From Massilia kyonggiensis (lineage in GTDB: Bacteria > Pseudomonadota > Gammaproteobacteria > Burkholderiales > Burkholderiaceae_D): a stretch of 64,000 bases of DNA. Shown here piece by piece: positions 1-9,001 of this stretch (its first letter is position 1; each line of letters begins with the position of its first letter). The position numbers and the translations under genes were made by a program. Under the pieces are notes generated by a model, which was not told the DNA's origin, ran no database searches, and worked only from the letters and a program-made list of their open reading frames with translations. The stretch is taken from contig NZ_JANUGY010000003.1 of the NCBI RefSeq assembly GCF_024756235.1, forward strand, positions 62,001 through 126,000, given 5' to 3'.

Positions 1-64
1 AGTCCGGATCGTCGAACGTCTATCGGACGAGCTTGCCTGAAACGCTGACATCAAGGAGGTACGC

Positions 65-1222
65 ATGAGAAAGACCACAACACACGACGATACCTCGGAC
101 AACGAGTTGTGGCTGCGAGTGGCGGTGCGCGGCGCTTCGCTCATCAGTGTGGCGGCCCTGCTCGCCTCCTGTGCCGACACCAGGCAGCTGTATGTGGCAC
201 CTTATGGCGCAGACTCGAACCCTGGAACGAAAGATGCGCCGTTCCTGACGATCGGCCGTGCAGATGCCGCCGCGGCGCCGGGCTACACCATCCATGTCGC
301 GCCCGGCGAATACCGGGTCGTGGCCCCAGGTCCCGACAGCGCGGGCATCAGCACGCTGCGCAGCGGCACACCGTCCGCTCGGCTCAAATTCATATCGGAC
401 ATCAAATGGGGGGCGAAAATCGTCGTGTCGGGTACTGGCATCGCCTGGCACTCCAAGGGGAGCCATGTCGACATCGAAGGTTTCAACATCAGCGGCTCGG
501 GACGGCATGGCATTTTGGCGGACGGCTCGAATCTTACGATCGCGAACAACTTCATTCACGACCTGACGGTCAGCGGCGGCTGCACGGGTAACGGCGGCGC
601 CGCGATCGATACCAACGGCGGCGCCGGCAACGTACTGATCAAGGGGAACGTGGTCAGAAATATCGGCTACTCGATGATCGGCAAGTGCAACACGGTGCAG
701 GGTATCTACATCGCCAACCCGAAGAATACTGTCGTCGACAACATCGTTTCCGGCGTTGCGTTGGCAGGCATCCAGCAATGGCATGGCGCCACGGATTCAA
801 CCATCATCAACAATACGGTCTTCCGCTGCAAGATCGGCATACTCATCGGCGGCGGGGACGCCGGAACCTTACCGAACGGTTCACAAAACAACTATGTCGC
901 GCACAATATCGTCTACGACAACATTACTTATGGGATTATCGAAGGCGGCAAAGTCGGCGCCAATAACCGCTACGTCAATAACCTGGTGTACTTGAGCGGG
1001 ACCAGTGTGCGCGCTGATGGCCACGTCAGCGGCACGATCTCAGCCGATCCCGAGTTCGTGAATTATCAGGCTGACGGCACCGGTGATTATCGTTTACGGA
1101 AAAGCTCGCCGGCGATCCGCAAGATCGCCGAGCCCCCGGTGTCTGCGGGCGTGGCTCCCGCTTCTTCCCACGAGACGCGCGCAGAGCTCGGGGCATACAG
1201 CGCTGGGGCAGCCGGACATTAA
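65..1222 (+). CDS. Beta-helix (pectate-lyase-like) lipoprotein at the edge of the EPS cluster
   Basis: The product is 385 aa. A lipoprotein signal ends in lipobox LLASC with Cys36, so the protein is probably anchored in the outer membrane. The start is set by AAGGAGGT at 53-60, just before the ATG. After the signal comes a YVAPYGADSNPGT opening (about residue 43), as in DUF1565 proteins. Repeated Asn-rich turns (NNFIHDL, NNTVF) follow, typical of right-handed parallel beta-helix rungs. It is a paralogue of the protein at 14041-15171, roughly 60% identical by eye, and the two bracket the EPS genes. Such folds often cleave, epimerise or bind polysaccharides, so action on the local polymer is plausible, but no catalytic residues can be assigned. 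The stop codon overlaps that of the convergent PAP2 gene within a TTAA. Confidence 0.85.
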   Translation: MRKTTTHDDTSDNELWLRVAVRGASLISVAALLASCADTRQLYVAPYGADSNPGTKDAPFLTIGRADAAAAPGYTIHVAPGEYRVVAPGPDSAGISTLRSGTPSARLKFISDIKWGAKIVVSGTGIAWHSKGSHVDIEGFNISGSGRHGILADGSNLTIANNFIHDLTVSGGCTGNGGAAIDTNGGAGNVLIKGNVVRNIGYSMIGKCNTVQGIYIANPKNTVVDNIVSGVALAGIQQWHGATDSTIINNTVFRCKIGILIGGGDAGTLPNGSQNNYVAHNIVYDNITYGIIEGGKVGANNRYVNNLVYLSGTSVRADGHVSGTISADPEFVNYQADGTGDYRLRKSSPAIRKIAEPPVSAGVAPASSHETRAELGAYSAGAAGH

Positions 1223-1890
1223 CCGGGGCTGTGCAGATTCGCTTTGGACGCACCGTGCAATGCCCCCGGCTGCCGAGCGGCACATGTGTCGACATCGCGT
1301 GTCCATCGATAAGGATGGTCACGCCCCGAGAAATAGAGCGCTACGTCGACCAGCCGGTGGTTGATCGCGGACGGTTTCAAACTGCAGATGATAAAAAACG
1401 TGAGCAAGCTCATCGCCACAGCCTGGCGATTGGGACCGGGCGCCGGCAGTATCGCCGACAGCCGTACAAACGCACGGCCCGCAGCGGTGCCAAGCACCAG
1501 GCTCGCAACAACCTCCGATGTCGTGTGAAACCTGAATACGATGAGCAGTGCGCCAAGACCGATGCCAAGTGCCACACCGAACGCGAACCCGCGCTCGCGC
1601 CAGTTGTCGGGGGCGCCCTGCAGGAGAACGAAAAAGAGAACGGGCAATACTGCCGCCGCCCGCCACGCATGACCACTGAGCGCCTTGAAGCCGAGTGGAG
1701 GCACGGACAGCCCCCACCCGAGGAAGGCAATCTTGGACACGGCAACCAACCCTAGTCCAGCGGCAAAGATCAGGCACCAGCACGTCGCCAGCTTCCAGGC
1801 CCGACCGGAGATGAGCCAGACAGCGATCGCACCCGCCGTTGGGACCATCACCGCCGTATGGCCAATATCGATGACATGTATCCACGACAT
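1219..1890 (-). CDS. PAP2-like membrane phosphatase of the EPS cluster
   Basis: About 223 aa with several hydrophobic segments. The pieces that resemble PAP2 phosphatases are LSGHAW (motif 2, the SGH histidine) and FRFHTTSEVVAS (motif 3, with His-x3-Glu instead of the usual His-x3-Asp). The first KX6RP motif is not clear, so this is a divergent member. In EPS clusters such proteins may dephosphorylate undecaprenyl pyrophosphate or another lipid carrier; that role is inferred. The ATG at 1890 overlaps the TGA of the aminotransferase gene (TGATG), which suggests translational coupling; a GTG one codon upstream is an alternative start. The last 30 or so residues are hydrophilic and look unrelated to the fold. 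Confidence 0.72.
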   Translation of the reverse strand: MSWIHVIDIGHTAVMVPTAGAIAVWLISGRAWKLATCWCLIFAAGLGLVAVSKIAFLGWGLSVPPLGFKALSGHAWRAAAVLPVLFFVLLQGAPDNWRERGFAFGVALGIGLGALLIVFRFHTTSEVVASLVLGTAAGRAFVRLSAILPAPGPNRQAVAMSLLTFFIICSLKPSAINHRLVDVALYFSGRDHPYRWTRDVDTCAARQPGALHGASKANLHSPG

Positions 1891-3083
1891 CACAGGCTCG
1901 CCGGCAGCGCAACGCCTTCCGCCATGGCCATGACTTCCCTGATGACCACGCAGGTCGTCTCGACATCCTGATTGCTCAGGGACGGGTGTACGAGGAACAT
2001 CAGGCTGGTTTCGCCTAATTCCTTCGCGACCGGCAACCGGTACTTCGGGCGGTAACCTGTGTTATCGAAAGCCTTCTCCATGTAGAGTTCGGAGCAGGTG
2101 CCTTGGGCGCACGGGACGCCTCTTGCGGTGATTTCCTCGATAATCCGGTCGCGCGTCCACCCGCGCGCCAGCTTTTCGGGTTCGACGAACACATAGAACT
2201 TGTAGAACGCGTGTTGCACATCGGGCGGCACGACAGGAACCCGCAAAGCCGCACACTCCCGGCATGTTGCAGCAATCCTCGATGCGTTCGCCTGCCGCCG
2301 GGACGTCCATGTGGCCATGCGCTGGAGTTGGATACGCCCGATAACGGCCTGCGTTTCCAGCATCCGCCAGTTGGTACCGAACGATTCGTGGACCCACCGG
2401 TAGCCCGCGGGATGCTGGCGTTCGTACACGGCCTCCCACGACTTGCCATGATCCTTGTAGGACCACATGATGGTCCACCATGGGTGGGAATTCGTGGTCA
2501 CCATGCCGCCCTCCCCGCCCGTGGTCATGATCTTGTCCTGGCAAAAGGACCAGGCGCCGATGTGGCCGATGCTTCCCACCATCCGCCCTTTGTAGTGCGC
2601 GCCATGCGCCTGCGCACAGTCTTCGATCACGAAGATGTCGTGCTCCTGGGCAAGCTCCATGATCGGGTCCATGTCACATGGCCAGCCGGCCAGGTGTACG
2701 CAGATGATCGCCCTCGTACGCGGTGTCAGGACGGCCCGGATGGTTTCCGCCGTAATATTCTGGCTCTCCCGGTCCACATCAGCGAACACGGGAATCGCGC
2801 CCGCGTTGACGATGCAACTCGCGGAAGCCAGGAAAGTCCTTGGCGTGACGATCACCTCGTCGCCCGGCGATATGCGCAACGCCTTCAGAGCGACGTCCAG
2901 CGCCAGCGTACCGTTCGACAGCGCGACGGCGTACCGGGTGCCGACCCATGCCGCAAATTCCTTTTCGAACTCCCGGCATTCCGTGCCCGTCCAATAATTG
3001 ACTTTATTCGACAGGATAACGTTCTTGACAGCGGTTGCTTCCTCGAGGGAGAAGCTTGGCCAGGTAGCGCATGAAGTACTCAT
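1890..3083 (-). CDS. DegT/DnrJ/EryC1/StrS family PLP-dependent sugar aminotransferase
   Basis: About 397 aa, full length for the family. It would transaminate a nucleotide-linked keto-sugar to an amino sugar for the polymer. Family features in order are the SNGTLALDVALKAL loop, the PRTFLASASCIVNAGAIPVFAD segment split over PLP-binding strands, the IEDCAQAHGA aspartate motif, and SFCQDKIMTTGGEGG, which holds the lysine that would bind PLP. The ATG at 3083 is chosen because GATAAGG lies just before it and it begins 4 bases after the upstream stop; the longer frame would overlap the sugar transferase gene. It is part of a tight minus-strand run with the sugar transferase and the PAP2 gene. Confidence 0.9.
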   Translation of the reverse strand: MSTSCATWPSFSLEEATAVKNVILSNKVNYWTGTECREFEKEFAAWVGTRYAVALSNGTLALDVALKALRISPGDEVIVTPRTFLASASCIVNAGAIPVFADVDRESQNITAETIRAVLTPRTRAIICVHLAGWPCDMDPIMELAQEHDIFVIEDCAQAHGAHYKGRMVGSIGHIGAWSFCQDKIMTTGGEGGMVTTNSHPWWTIMWSYKDHGKSWEAVYERQHPAGYRWVHESFGTNWRMLETQAVIGRIQLQRMATWTSRRQANASRIAATCRECAALRVPVVPPDVQHAFYKFYVFVEPEKLARGWTRDRIIEEITARGVPCAQGTCSELYMEKAFDNTGYRPKYRLPVAKELGETSLMFLVHPSLSNQDVETTCVVIREVMAMAEGVALPASL

Positions 3084-3087
3084 GACC

Positions 3088-3684
3088 TTATCCGAAAATG
3101 GTGTGGAAAATATACCGAATATCGTGCAGCAGGGAATAATTATTGACATATTCCCGGTTGATTCTTACCTTGTCGGGCCAGATGATCCTGTCGTTATATG
3201 CCTCCGGGTTGTCGACCGCCGCCAATATGGACTCCTCATCCTTGTACTTGATGGATGCCGGCCCGGTAATTCCCGGCCGCAGCGACAGTATGATACGGTC
3301 CTCACCTTGCAAACGGTCCGCGTAGCCAGGCACATCCGGCCTGGGGCCGACAAGACTCATGCTTCCGGCCAGTACATTAAACAACTGGGGCAATTCATCG
3401 AGTTTGTATTTTCTAAAAACTCGACCGGATCGCGAAATCGAAACGATATTTCTCGATGCGATGGGACTGCGCTGGCTGTCGCCCGGATACATCGTCTTGA
3501 TTTTGCAAACGCGAATGACACGACCATGACGCCCGATGCGTTTTTGAATGAAAAAACCATTGCTCCGCGTATCGAGCGCTGCGACGAACCAACATAAGAA
3601 TATGACCGGCGCGAGCAGTAGTAACCCCGCAAGCGATGCACCGATATCAAATACTCGTTTAAATAAAATGTCAGTTCTTGACAT
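3088..3684 (-). CDS. Initiating sugar-phosphate transferase (WcaJ/PglC type)
   Basis: 198 aa, the short form of the bacterial sugar transferase family (PF02397). It transfers a sugar-1-phosphate from a nucleotide sugar to undecaprenyl phosphate and so starts each repeat unit. One hydrophobic segment near the N terminus (about 15-38) is followed by the family landmarks FKRVFDIGAS, KIKTMYPGD, KYKLDELPQLFNVLAG and SLVGPRPDVPGY. GAGGTG lies six bases before the ATG at 3684, so that start is preferred over the GTG at 3693. The small size resembles PglC-like monotopic enzymes rather than the five-helix WbaP type. Which sugar it loads cannot be read from sequence. Confidence 0.92.
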   Translation of the reverse strand: MSRTDILFKRVFDIGASLAGLLLLAPVIFLCWFVAALDTRSNGFFIQKRIGRHGRVIRVCKIKTMYPGDSQRSPIASRNIVSISRSGRVFRKYKLDELPQLFNVLAGSMSLVGPRPDVPGYADRLQGEDRIILSLRPGITGPASIKYKDEESILAAVDNPEAYNDRIIWPDKVRINREYVNNYSLLHDIRYIFHTIFG

Positions 3685-3725
3685 CTTATTCACCTCACAA
3701 ATCAGCCATACTCATGGTCTATTTT

Positions 3726-4958
3726 TCAGGAACAACAGGCAGCCAGAAAACGTTCACTCAGGATTGGATAAGTGTGGCGATCCATGACAAAACGCCTGCC
3801 GCACAACCCCATGGCTTGACGCTCGCCGGGGCTCAACGCCAACAAATTCCGAATGCCTTGCGCCGCCACTTCCGGATTCTCCGGGGCAACCGTGACACCG
3901 CAGCCTGCTTCCCCAACCGGATCGTTTCCCGCCTCGACGGCATGCAGCACCGGGCGGGCGGCCATCATGTAATCCATCAGCTTGTTTGGCGCGATGCCGA
4001 AACGATAGAGGGGCTGGCGTTGCCAGCCGATATATGCGATGTCGAAACGTTGAAGGAGTGCCGGGATCTGCTCCTTGGCGATCGGATCGATGAAGCGGAC
4101 GTTATGCAACTGCTCCGCCTGCGCACGGCGCTGCAGGCCTGCTTTTTCCGGACCGCCGCCAACCAGCACGAAGGCGACTTTCTCGTCGCGCAGGATCGCT
4201 GCAGCGTCGAGCAAGGTGTGCAGCGAGTTCGATACGCCGTGCGTACCCGCATAGCCAACCACGGAATTGCCCGCCTCCCTGATCGCGGAAAGTGTCGCTT
4301 CGACGTTTGCCTGGAGTTCGACACTCCCTGCCGCCCATTCCTGCGGATCGACGCCGTTCGGAACGATATGCAGTCTGTCGCGTGGCACGCCGCGGGATGC
4401 CACGTAGTCATGCACTCTTGGAAGCATTGACACGACCGTATCCGCGTAACGATAGGCATAGTCCTCTGCCGCTTGCAGCAGCATGATGAAAGGATGCCAC
4501 CTGGACATCCCACCGAGCTCCATTGGCGTCAGGGGCCATAAGTCATGTATCTCGAAGACGAGCTTGGCGCCGGCCAATTTTGCGATCCGGCGTGCCGGCC
4601 AGATATCCATCGGGTAGGTGCTCGACGCGATGACCACATCCGGCTTGAAAGTTGCGGCAATTCGCTTGCTCTCCCGGTACAAGCGGCTGACGAAGGAAGC
4701 CATATTGCGCACCCTTCCAATACCATTGCCGCAATACCGGGGCGTTTCCAGCCATATGTAATGAATGCCATCGATGATTTCGTCCAGGCGGTATTGACCG
4801 GCGAGCTCGGGTTGACGGCAGCGAATATGCGATTGGGAAGCGCCAATAATCTGCACATCATGTCCCATGCGCACCCATTCCCGCGCCAGATAATATGGCC
4901 TGTACTCCATGCCATAGCTGGGCGAGCCCGCATAATGATTGACGTAGAGAATACGCAT
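3726..4958 (-). CDS. GT4-type glycosyltransferase (WcaI/WbuB-like)
   Basis: 410 aa with two Rossmann-like halves of the GT-B fold. The N terminus MRILYVNHYAGSP and the acceptor-side segment FEIHDLWPLTP are typical of WcaI/WbuB-like transferases. The C-terminal donor side has VVGYAGTHGV, FVLVGGGPEK and APNKLMDYMMAARPVL, the last being where nucleotide-sugar binding residues lie. It probably adds an early sugar, often an amino or deoxy sugar, to the lipid-linked unit in the cytoplasm. It is the first gene of the minus-strand run that continues with the sugar transferase, 41 bases away. Confidence 0.9.
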   Translation of the reverse strand: MRILYVNHYAGSPSYGMEYRPYYLAREWVRMGHDVQIIGASQSHIRCRQPELAGQYRLDEIIDGIHYIWLETPRYCGNGIGRVRNMASFVSRLYRESKRIAATFKPDVVIASSTYPMDIWPARRIAKLAGAKLVFEIHDLWPLTPMELGGMSRWHPFIMLLQAAEDYAYRYADTVVSMLPRVHDYVASRGVPRDRLHIVPNGVDPQEWAAGSVELQANVEATLSAIREAGNSVVGYAGTHGVSNSLHTLLDAAAILRDEKVAFVLVGGGPEKAGLQRRAQAEQLHNVRFIDPIAKEQIPALLQRFDIAYIGWQRQPLYRFGIAPNKLMDYMMAARPVLHAVEAGNDPVGEAGCGVTVAPENPEVAAQGIRNLLALSPGERQAMGLCGRRFVMDRHTYPILSERFLAACCS

Positions 4959-5266
4959 CGTTTTATAAAGTGAGAATTGCAGGGCGATGTTCGTTTGGCA
5001 GAAGCGATTATCATATTTTTAATCTTTACCCGAACTGATTAAAATCAATATTGGGCCGCCCAAGCACTTTTATCGTCTTTCTCCTATTACATTGAACACC
5101 ACCAATTAATCGGAATCGGATTACTTTCACGCATTTTAATATTTCGCTTGGCCTTATGCGACATCAATAAGGCTATTTGCGAGATCGATATCGTCCGACA
5201 GAGAACCGTTCGTATCGCCTGCCGCGTCGGCGACTGGGTGCGGCTATCCCCAAAAAGGGATGGATT
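4959..5266. other. AT-rich divergent intergenic region inside the EPS cluster
   Basis: 308 bases between the leftward GT4 gene and the rightward acyltransferase gene, clearly richer in A and T than its surroundings, so it should hold promoters for both. A short hairpin (GCCTTAT at 5151-5157, ATAAGGC at 5167-5173) lies ahead of the acyltransferase. No convincing -35/-10 pair could be fixed on either strand, and no gene is visible. Confidence 0.5.
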
Positions 5267-6466
5267 ATGAGAACCAATAAAATACCGAGGATCACATTCC
5301 AGATGCACAGTCAGGTCGGCGATGACTGCTGGCATTCGGTACTGATCTCGTTGTTGCGCGGGCTGGCGGCTATCGAGGTCGCGGCTGCGCACCTGCGCGC
5401 GGAGATGTACCAGGGGCTGCGTACAGTGGCGGATCCATCGATCTGGTTCACGGGCTTGTCGTTCGCCACCGGCTTCGCCCACCATGCGGTGCTGGTGTTT
5501 TTCGTTATCAGCGGCTGGCTCGTGGGGGGCAGCCTACTCGACAAGATCAGGCAACCCCATGCGATCGCCAGCTATGCGATCGACCGTGTAACGCGCCTGT
5601 GGACCGTGCTGATCCCGACCTTCGTGCTGACGTTGCTGTTCGGCTTCGGCACCGGCGTCGTGAAAGCGCAAGGCATCGATTTTCATCCTGCCAACGAGTA
5701 CTCCGCCCTGGTCTTCGGCGCCAACCTGGTCGGACTGCAGACCATTGCAGTGCCTGCGTTCGGCGGCAACTTCCCTTTGTGGAGCCTGGCCAACGAAACC
5801 TGGTATTACTTACTCTTCCCGCTATTGGTCGTGCTGTTGCGCACGCCCGGCCGCGCCCTGCGCGTGGCGTGCGGCATCACCCTTCTCCTGCTGGCAGCCA
5901 CGTTGCCCGCTGAGATCATCGGCTACTTCCTGATCTGGTTGCTGGGTGTCGGATTTTCGCGGATCAGGATCGAGTGCAGCACCGCACAGCGTTCGGTCTG
6001 GGTGATACTCGTCGCGGCGTTGTGGGCGTACTACCGGCTGACCGGCGACATGAACGCGTTCACGCTTGCCACCATGCTGCCGGACCTGGGATGCAGCCTG
6101 ATCTTTGTGGTGCTCTTGTCGAGCCTGCAGTTCAAGGCATCTGCAACGTCGAAGCTGCGGCCGATCCTGGCAAAGATCGGCACCTTTTTCGCAGAATTCT
6201 CCTTCAGCCTCTATGTCCTGCACGTGCCGCTGATCGACCTGCTGCGGCATTGGACATCGAAGCGCTGGGGACTACGCGAGCTGTCCCCGGACGAGCCGCT
6301 GCACTTCGCGATCTATTTGGGCATGCTGGCCACATTGCTCGCGGGGGCCTATTTGTCGTACTCGGTGTTCGAATCGCGCACCTACCGGATCCGGCGGCTG
6401 CTCAAGCGCATGCTGCTGCAGCGACGTGCCCCTGCACCGGTCTCGCCCACCTTTCGCGTCGATTGA
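5267..6466 (+). CDS. Membrane O-acyltransferase (acyltransferase 3 / OafA family)
   Basis: About 399 aa and strongly hydrophobic, with ten or so membrane segments. The family motif RGLAAIEVAAAHLR (about residues 35-48) contains the conserved Arg and the putative catalytic His; LWSLANETWYYLLFPL is the second hallmark. The role is probably O-acetylation or another acylation of the EPS repeat unit at the inner membrane. The start at 5267 has AAGGGA six bases upstream; an in-frame ATG at 5177 has no such site. It is the only rightward gene inside the cluster core, transcribed away from the GT4 gene, which suggests separate control or later insertion. Confidence 0.88.
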   Translation: MRTNKIPRITFQMHSQVGDDCWHSVLISLLRGLAAIEVAAAHLRAEMYQGLRTVADPSIWFTGLSFATGFAHHAVLVFFVISGWLVGGSLLDKIRQPHAIASYAIDRVTRLWTVLIPTFVLTLLFGFGTGVVKAQGIDFHPANEYSALVFGANLVGLQTIAVPAFGGNFPLWSLANETWYYLLFPLLVVLLRTPGRALRVACGITLLLLAATLPAEIIGYFLIWLLGVGFSRIRIECSTAQRSVWVILVAALWAYYRLTGDMNAFTLATMLPDLGCSLIFVVLLSSLQFKASATSKLRPILAKIGTFFAEFSFSLYVLHVPLIDLLRHWTSKRWGLRELSPDEPLHFAIYLGMLATLLAGAYLSYSVFESRTYRIRRLLKRMLLQRRAPAPVSPTFRVD

Positions 6467-6513
6467 CGCTCGCGGACAACAGCGCGCCGGCATCGTGCAA
6501 GGGCGATGCCACC

Positions 6514-7737
6514 CTACGACAAGTGCTCCCTCGGCGGGGCGATTCCGCCAGGCTGCGCCGCCTCAGGCACAGCCGCCTCAGGTACAGCCCCCTTACGCCG
6601 CGCGGCCTGACTCGGTCCGGTCAGCGCAAACAACACGAACAGCCACACCGGCGGTTCATAGAAGAACATCTTTTCGTTCAACGGGACGAGTACCAGCAAG
6701 GTCGCCAACACGAGCCCGTTAACCCGGACCATGCGCACAAGCAGCCCCAACAAGGCGAGCGACACCACCACACCACCGCGCGTGGTCAGGTTGAACAGGA
6801 CGCCGATGTCCTGGTAGTGGCAGCGAACACATGGATCGCTGACGAAGCCGATGCCCACGAATTTTTCTTCGGCACTCTTCGCGCCGTAGGCGGCAATGCC
6901 CTCGATCCGATGCGTCAGGCTACCGTCGGACGGCTGATTGATGAATCGCTCCTCCAGGTGTGTCACGATGCCCGACGCAATCAGATAGGTCGTAATCGCC
7001 GCGGCGAGGATAATGAGATGGAGTGGCCGGACCTCCTTCCGCCACAGGTAGAGACCCAGTGTGGTCACCAGCGGCACGAAATAGACGGACGAGCCCGAAT
7101 TGGTCAGGAAAATCCCGATGATGGAGACGCAGGTCAGCAACACCAGTCGCTCGCTGAATTCCGAGACCAGTATCATGATCGCGAGCAGGCAACCCATATA
7201 GTTCGCATAGGTGCCCGGCTCCACGTGGAAGCCGGAAAACCTTGTAATGTTCAGGTAGTCTTCGGAAAAGCGGCTGTCCGAGCCGAAGATCATCTTGTAG
7301 AAGTCGACTATCCCGGCCGAGGTCGCAAAGAACAGCAATGCCTGCAGCACGATGAACAGGACGTTTATCACCAGCAGCCACGCAATCGCCGCCTGGAATT
7401 CCCGTCGCCAGTGGAACGACAGCTCGTACAGGAGTATCGCCGCGCACATGTCGGCGGCGATGAGCATGGCGAACTGGCCGGGGCCCGAGATGATCAGGGT
7501 TGTGTGCATGAAGATCAATGCCAGCAGCAGCAACACATGCATGGTGGGCGTACGCGGCCGCACCGATCGAACTGCCAGCAAGGGAAACAGCAGCATCAGC
7601 GACACGCCTGCCACCAGGTAGCGTGGGACCATCGAAGGATTGGGGCCGCCTTGTTCGAACGGCGTAAAGAACAGAAACAGTGTGCAAAAGAACACCGCGA
7701 ACACCAGGGGCGACTCAAGGCGGTTCGGCGCGCGCAT
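6514..7737 (-). CDS. Wzy-type EPS polymerase or O-antigen-ligase-like membrane protein
   Basis: About 407 aa with some ten to twelve hydrophobic segments and a larger loop between late helices. This is the layout of Wzy polymerases and O-antigen ligases, families defined more by topology than by motifs. A FSGFHVEPGTYANYMGCL segment (about 175-192) is the most distinctive stretch. Its position between glycosyltransferase and flippase genes makes a repeat-unit polymerase the best reading. The ATG at 7737 starts one base after the TGA of the next GT4 gene; a longer upstream frame would overlap that gene deeply. The C-terminal 30 residues carry a repetitive Ala/Pro/Glu stretch (AVPEAAVPEAAQPG). 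Confidence 0.8.
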   Translation of the reverse strand: MRAPNRLESPLVFAVFFCTLFLFFTPFEQGGPNPSMVPRYLVAGVSLMLLFPLLAVRSVRPRTPTMHVLLLLALIFMHTTLIISGPGQFAMLIAADMCAAILLYELSFHWRREFQAAIAWLLVINVLFIVLQALLFFATSAGIVDFYKMIFGSDSRFSEDYLNITRFSGFHVEPGTYANYMGCLLAIMILVSEFSERLVLLTCVSIIGIFLTNSGSSVYFVPLVTTLGLYLWRKEVRPLHLIILAAAITTYLIASGIVTHLEERFINQPSDGSLTHRIEGIAAYGAKSAEEKFVGIGFVSDPCVRCHYQDIGVLFNLTTRGGVVVSLALLGLLVRMVRVNGLVLATLLVLVPLNEKMFFYEPPVWLFVLFALTGPSQAARRKGAVPEAAVPEAAQPGGIAPPREHLS

Positions 7738-7738
7738 G

Positions 7739-9001
7739 TCAGGGACGGGATGCGATGTCGACCAGGGATTGGCCGAACTGCGGGTAATTATGGGCGGCGC
7801 TAAATTTTTCCTGCCAATCGGAGCGCGCACGCGTCCGGTACGCTGCAGCTGATGCCCTGTCGCGGAAGCGCGCCAGTGCGCCGGCAATGGTCGCGACGTC
7901 CGGATCGGCCGGAATCAGGATCCCATTGTTCTCGTTGACAATTTCGCCGTTGCCGCCGACGTCCGTTGCCACCATCGGGATACCGACCGAACTCGCCTCC
8001 ATGAGACTGACAGGGATCCCTTCGCTCGAACTGACGTTGACGAACACATCAAATTTTTGCTCCCGGTACAGCTTCATCACGTCCTCCTGTGCGAGGTAGC
8101 CCGTGAACACGACCTCGGCGCGCCCTCCCCCCAGCTTCGACCGGGCGTATGCCCGCAGCTCGTCGAACAGCCCGCCGTCGCCGATGTGAGTCCACCGGAC
8201 GCTCGACGATGGTGAGGCCTCCAGCAGGTGCGCAATCGCGTCGACGACGAGATGGAGGCGCTTCTCCTCGACCACGAACGAACACGACACGACCGAGAGC
8301 GCTTCCCCCTGCGGCTGCGCATTCTCGAACCCGGGGTCATCCACACCGAGACGCGCCGTGAAGCATTTGCGCGCCGCCGCCGGATGCTCGCGCGCCACGT
8401 AGGCCCTGCCATGGTCCGAAATACTGAACACTGCGTCGATCCCTGCGAGCACGCCCTGCCGCAAGCCCGCATAGCCACCGCTGCGCTTGTCCTCGTACAA
8501 GTCGCCGCGATGGGCTCGCGACACCACCTTGAGCGAGGGCTGGACCACGTCCCGGAAACGGATCGCTCCTGCGATTTCCGGAAACATCCAGTAGAAATAG
8601 ACGATGTCGATTTTCTTGTTTGCGTGCTTGACCTGCTCGACCAGAAATCGCTCGAACAGGCAAGCGCGGTACAAGGCTCGTACCAACTCCTTCACGTTCT
8701 CCCAGCGGTGCGCGCCGCGCAATACTCGTCGCGCGTCATCGAGCCATGCATAGCGCCACAATCCGCCCAGAAATGAACTGACCAGGACGAAGCCTCGTTG
8801 CACGCCCCAGCGCGCATTCGCATAGTCGAGATTGACCGGCAGCGAGGTAGGACGCGGCACGGCGCCCCGCGGGTAGAAGCTCGGCACAAGTTCCACATGC
8901 GCGAAACACTGGGCAAGGTATTCCAGTTCGGCCTTGATGAAGGCTTCGTTCCGACCATAAGGGTAAGAGGTCGTCACCACCAGTATGCGTTCCTGGTTCA
9001 T
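7739..9001 (-). CDS. GT4 family glycosyltransferase
   Basis: 420 aa. The C-terminal half has the glycosyltransferase group 1 signature, including VFVNVSSSEGIPVSLMEASS with the Glu-x7-Glu motif and the MVATDVGGNGEIV stretch. The N terminus is MNQERILVVTTSYPYGRNE. It would extend the lipid-linked EPS repeat unit in the cytoplasm. Its ATG directly abuts the TGA of the flippase gene, and the polymerase starts one base after its own stop, so these genes are likely translated together. Donor and acceptor sugars cannot be predicted. Confidence 0.92.
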   Translation of the reverse strand: MNQERILVVTTSYPYGRNEAFIKAELEYLAQCFAHVELVPSFYPRGAVPRPTSLPVNLDYANARWGVQRGFVLVSSFLGGLWRYAWLDDARRVLRGAHRWENVKELVRALYRACLFERFLVEQVKHANKKIDIVYFYWMFPEIAGAIRFRDVVQPSLKVVSRAHRGDLYEDKRSGGYAGLRQGVLAGIDAVFSISDHGRAYVAREHPAAARKCFTARLGVDDPGFENAQPQGEALSVVSCSFVVEEKRLHLVVDAIAHLLEASPSSSVRWTHIGDGGLFDELRAYARSKLGGGRAEVVFTGYLAQEDVMKLYREQKFDVFVNVSSSEGIPVSLMEASSVGIPMVATDVGGNGEIVNENNGILIPADPDVATIAGALARFRDRASAAAYRTRARSDWQEKFSAAHNYPQFGQSLVDIASRP

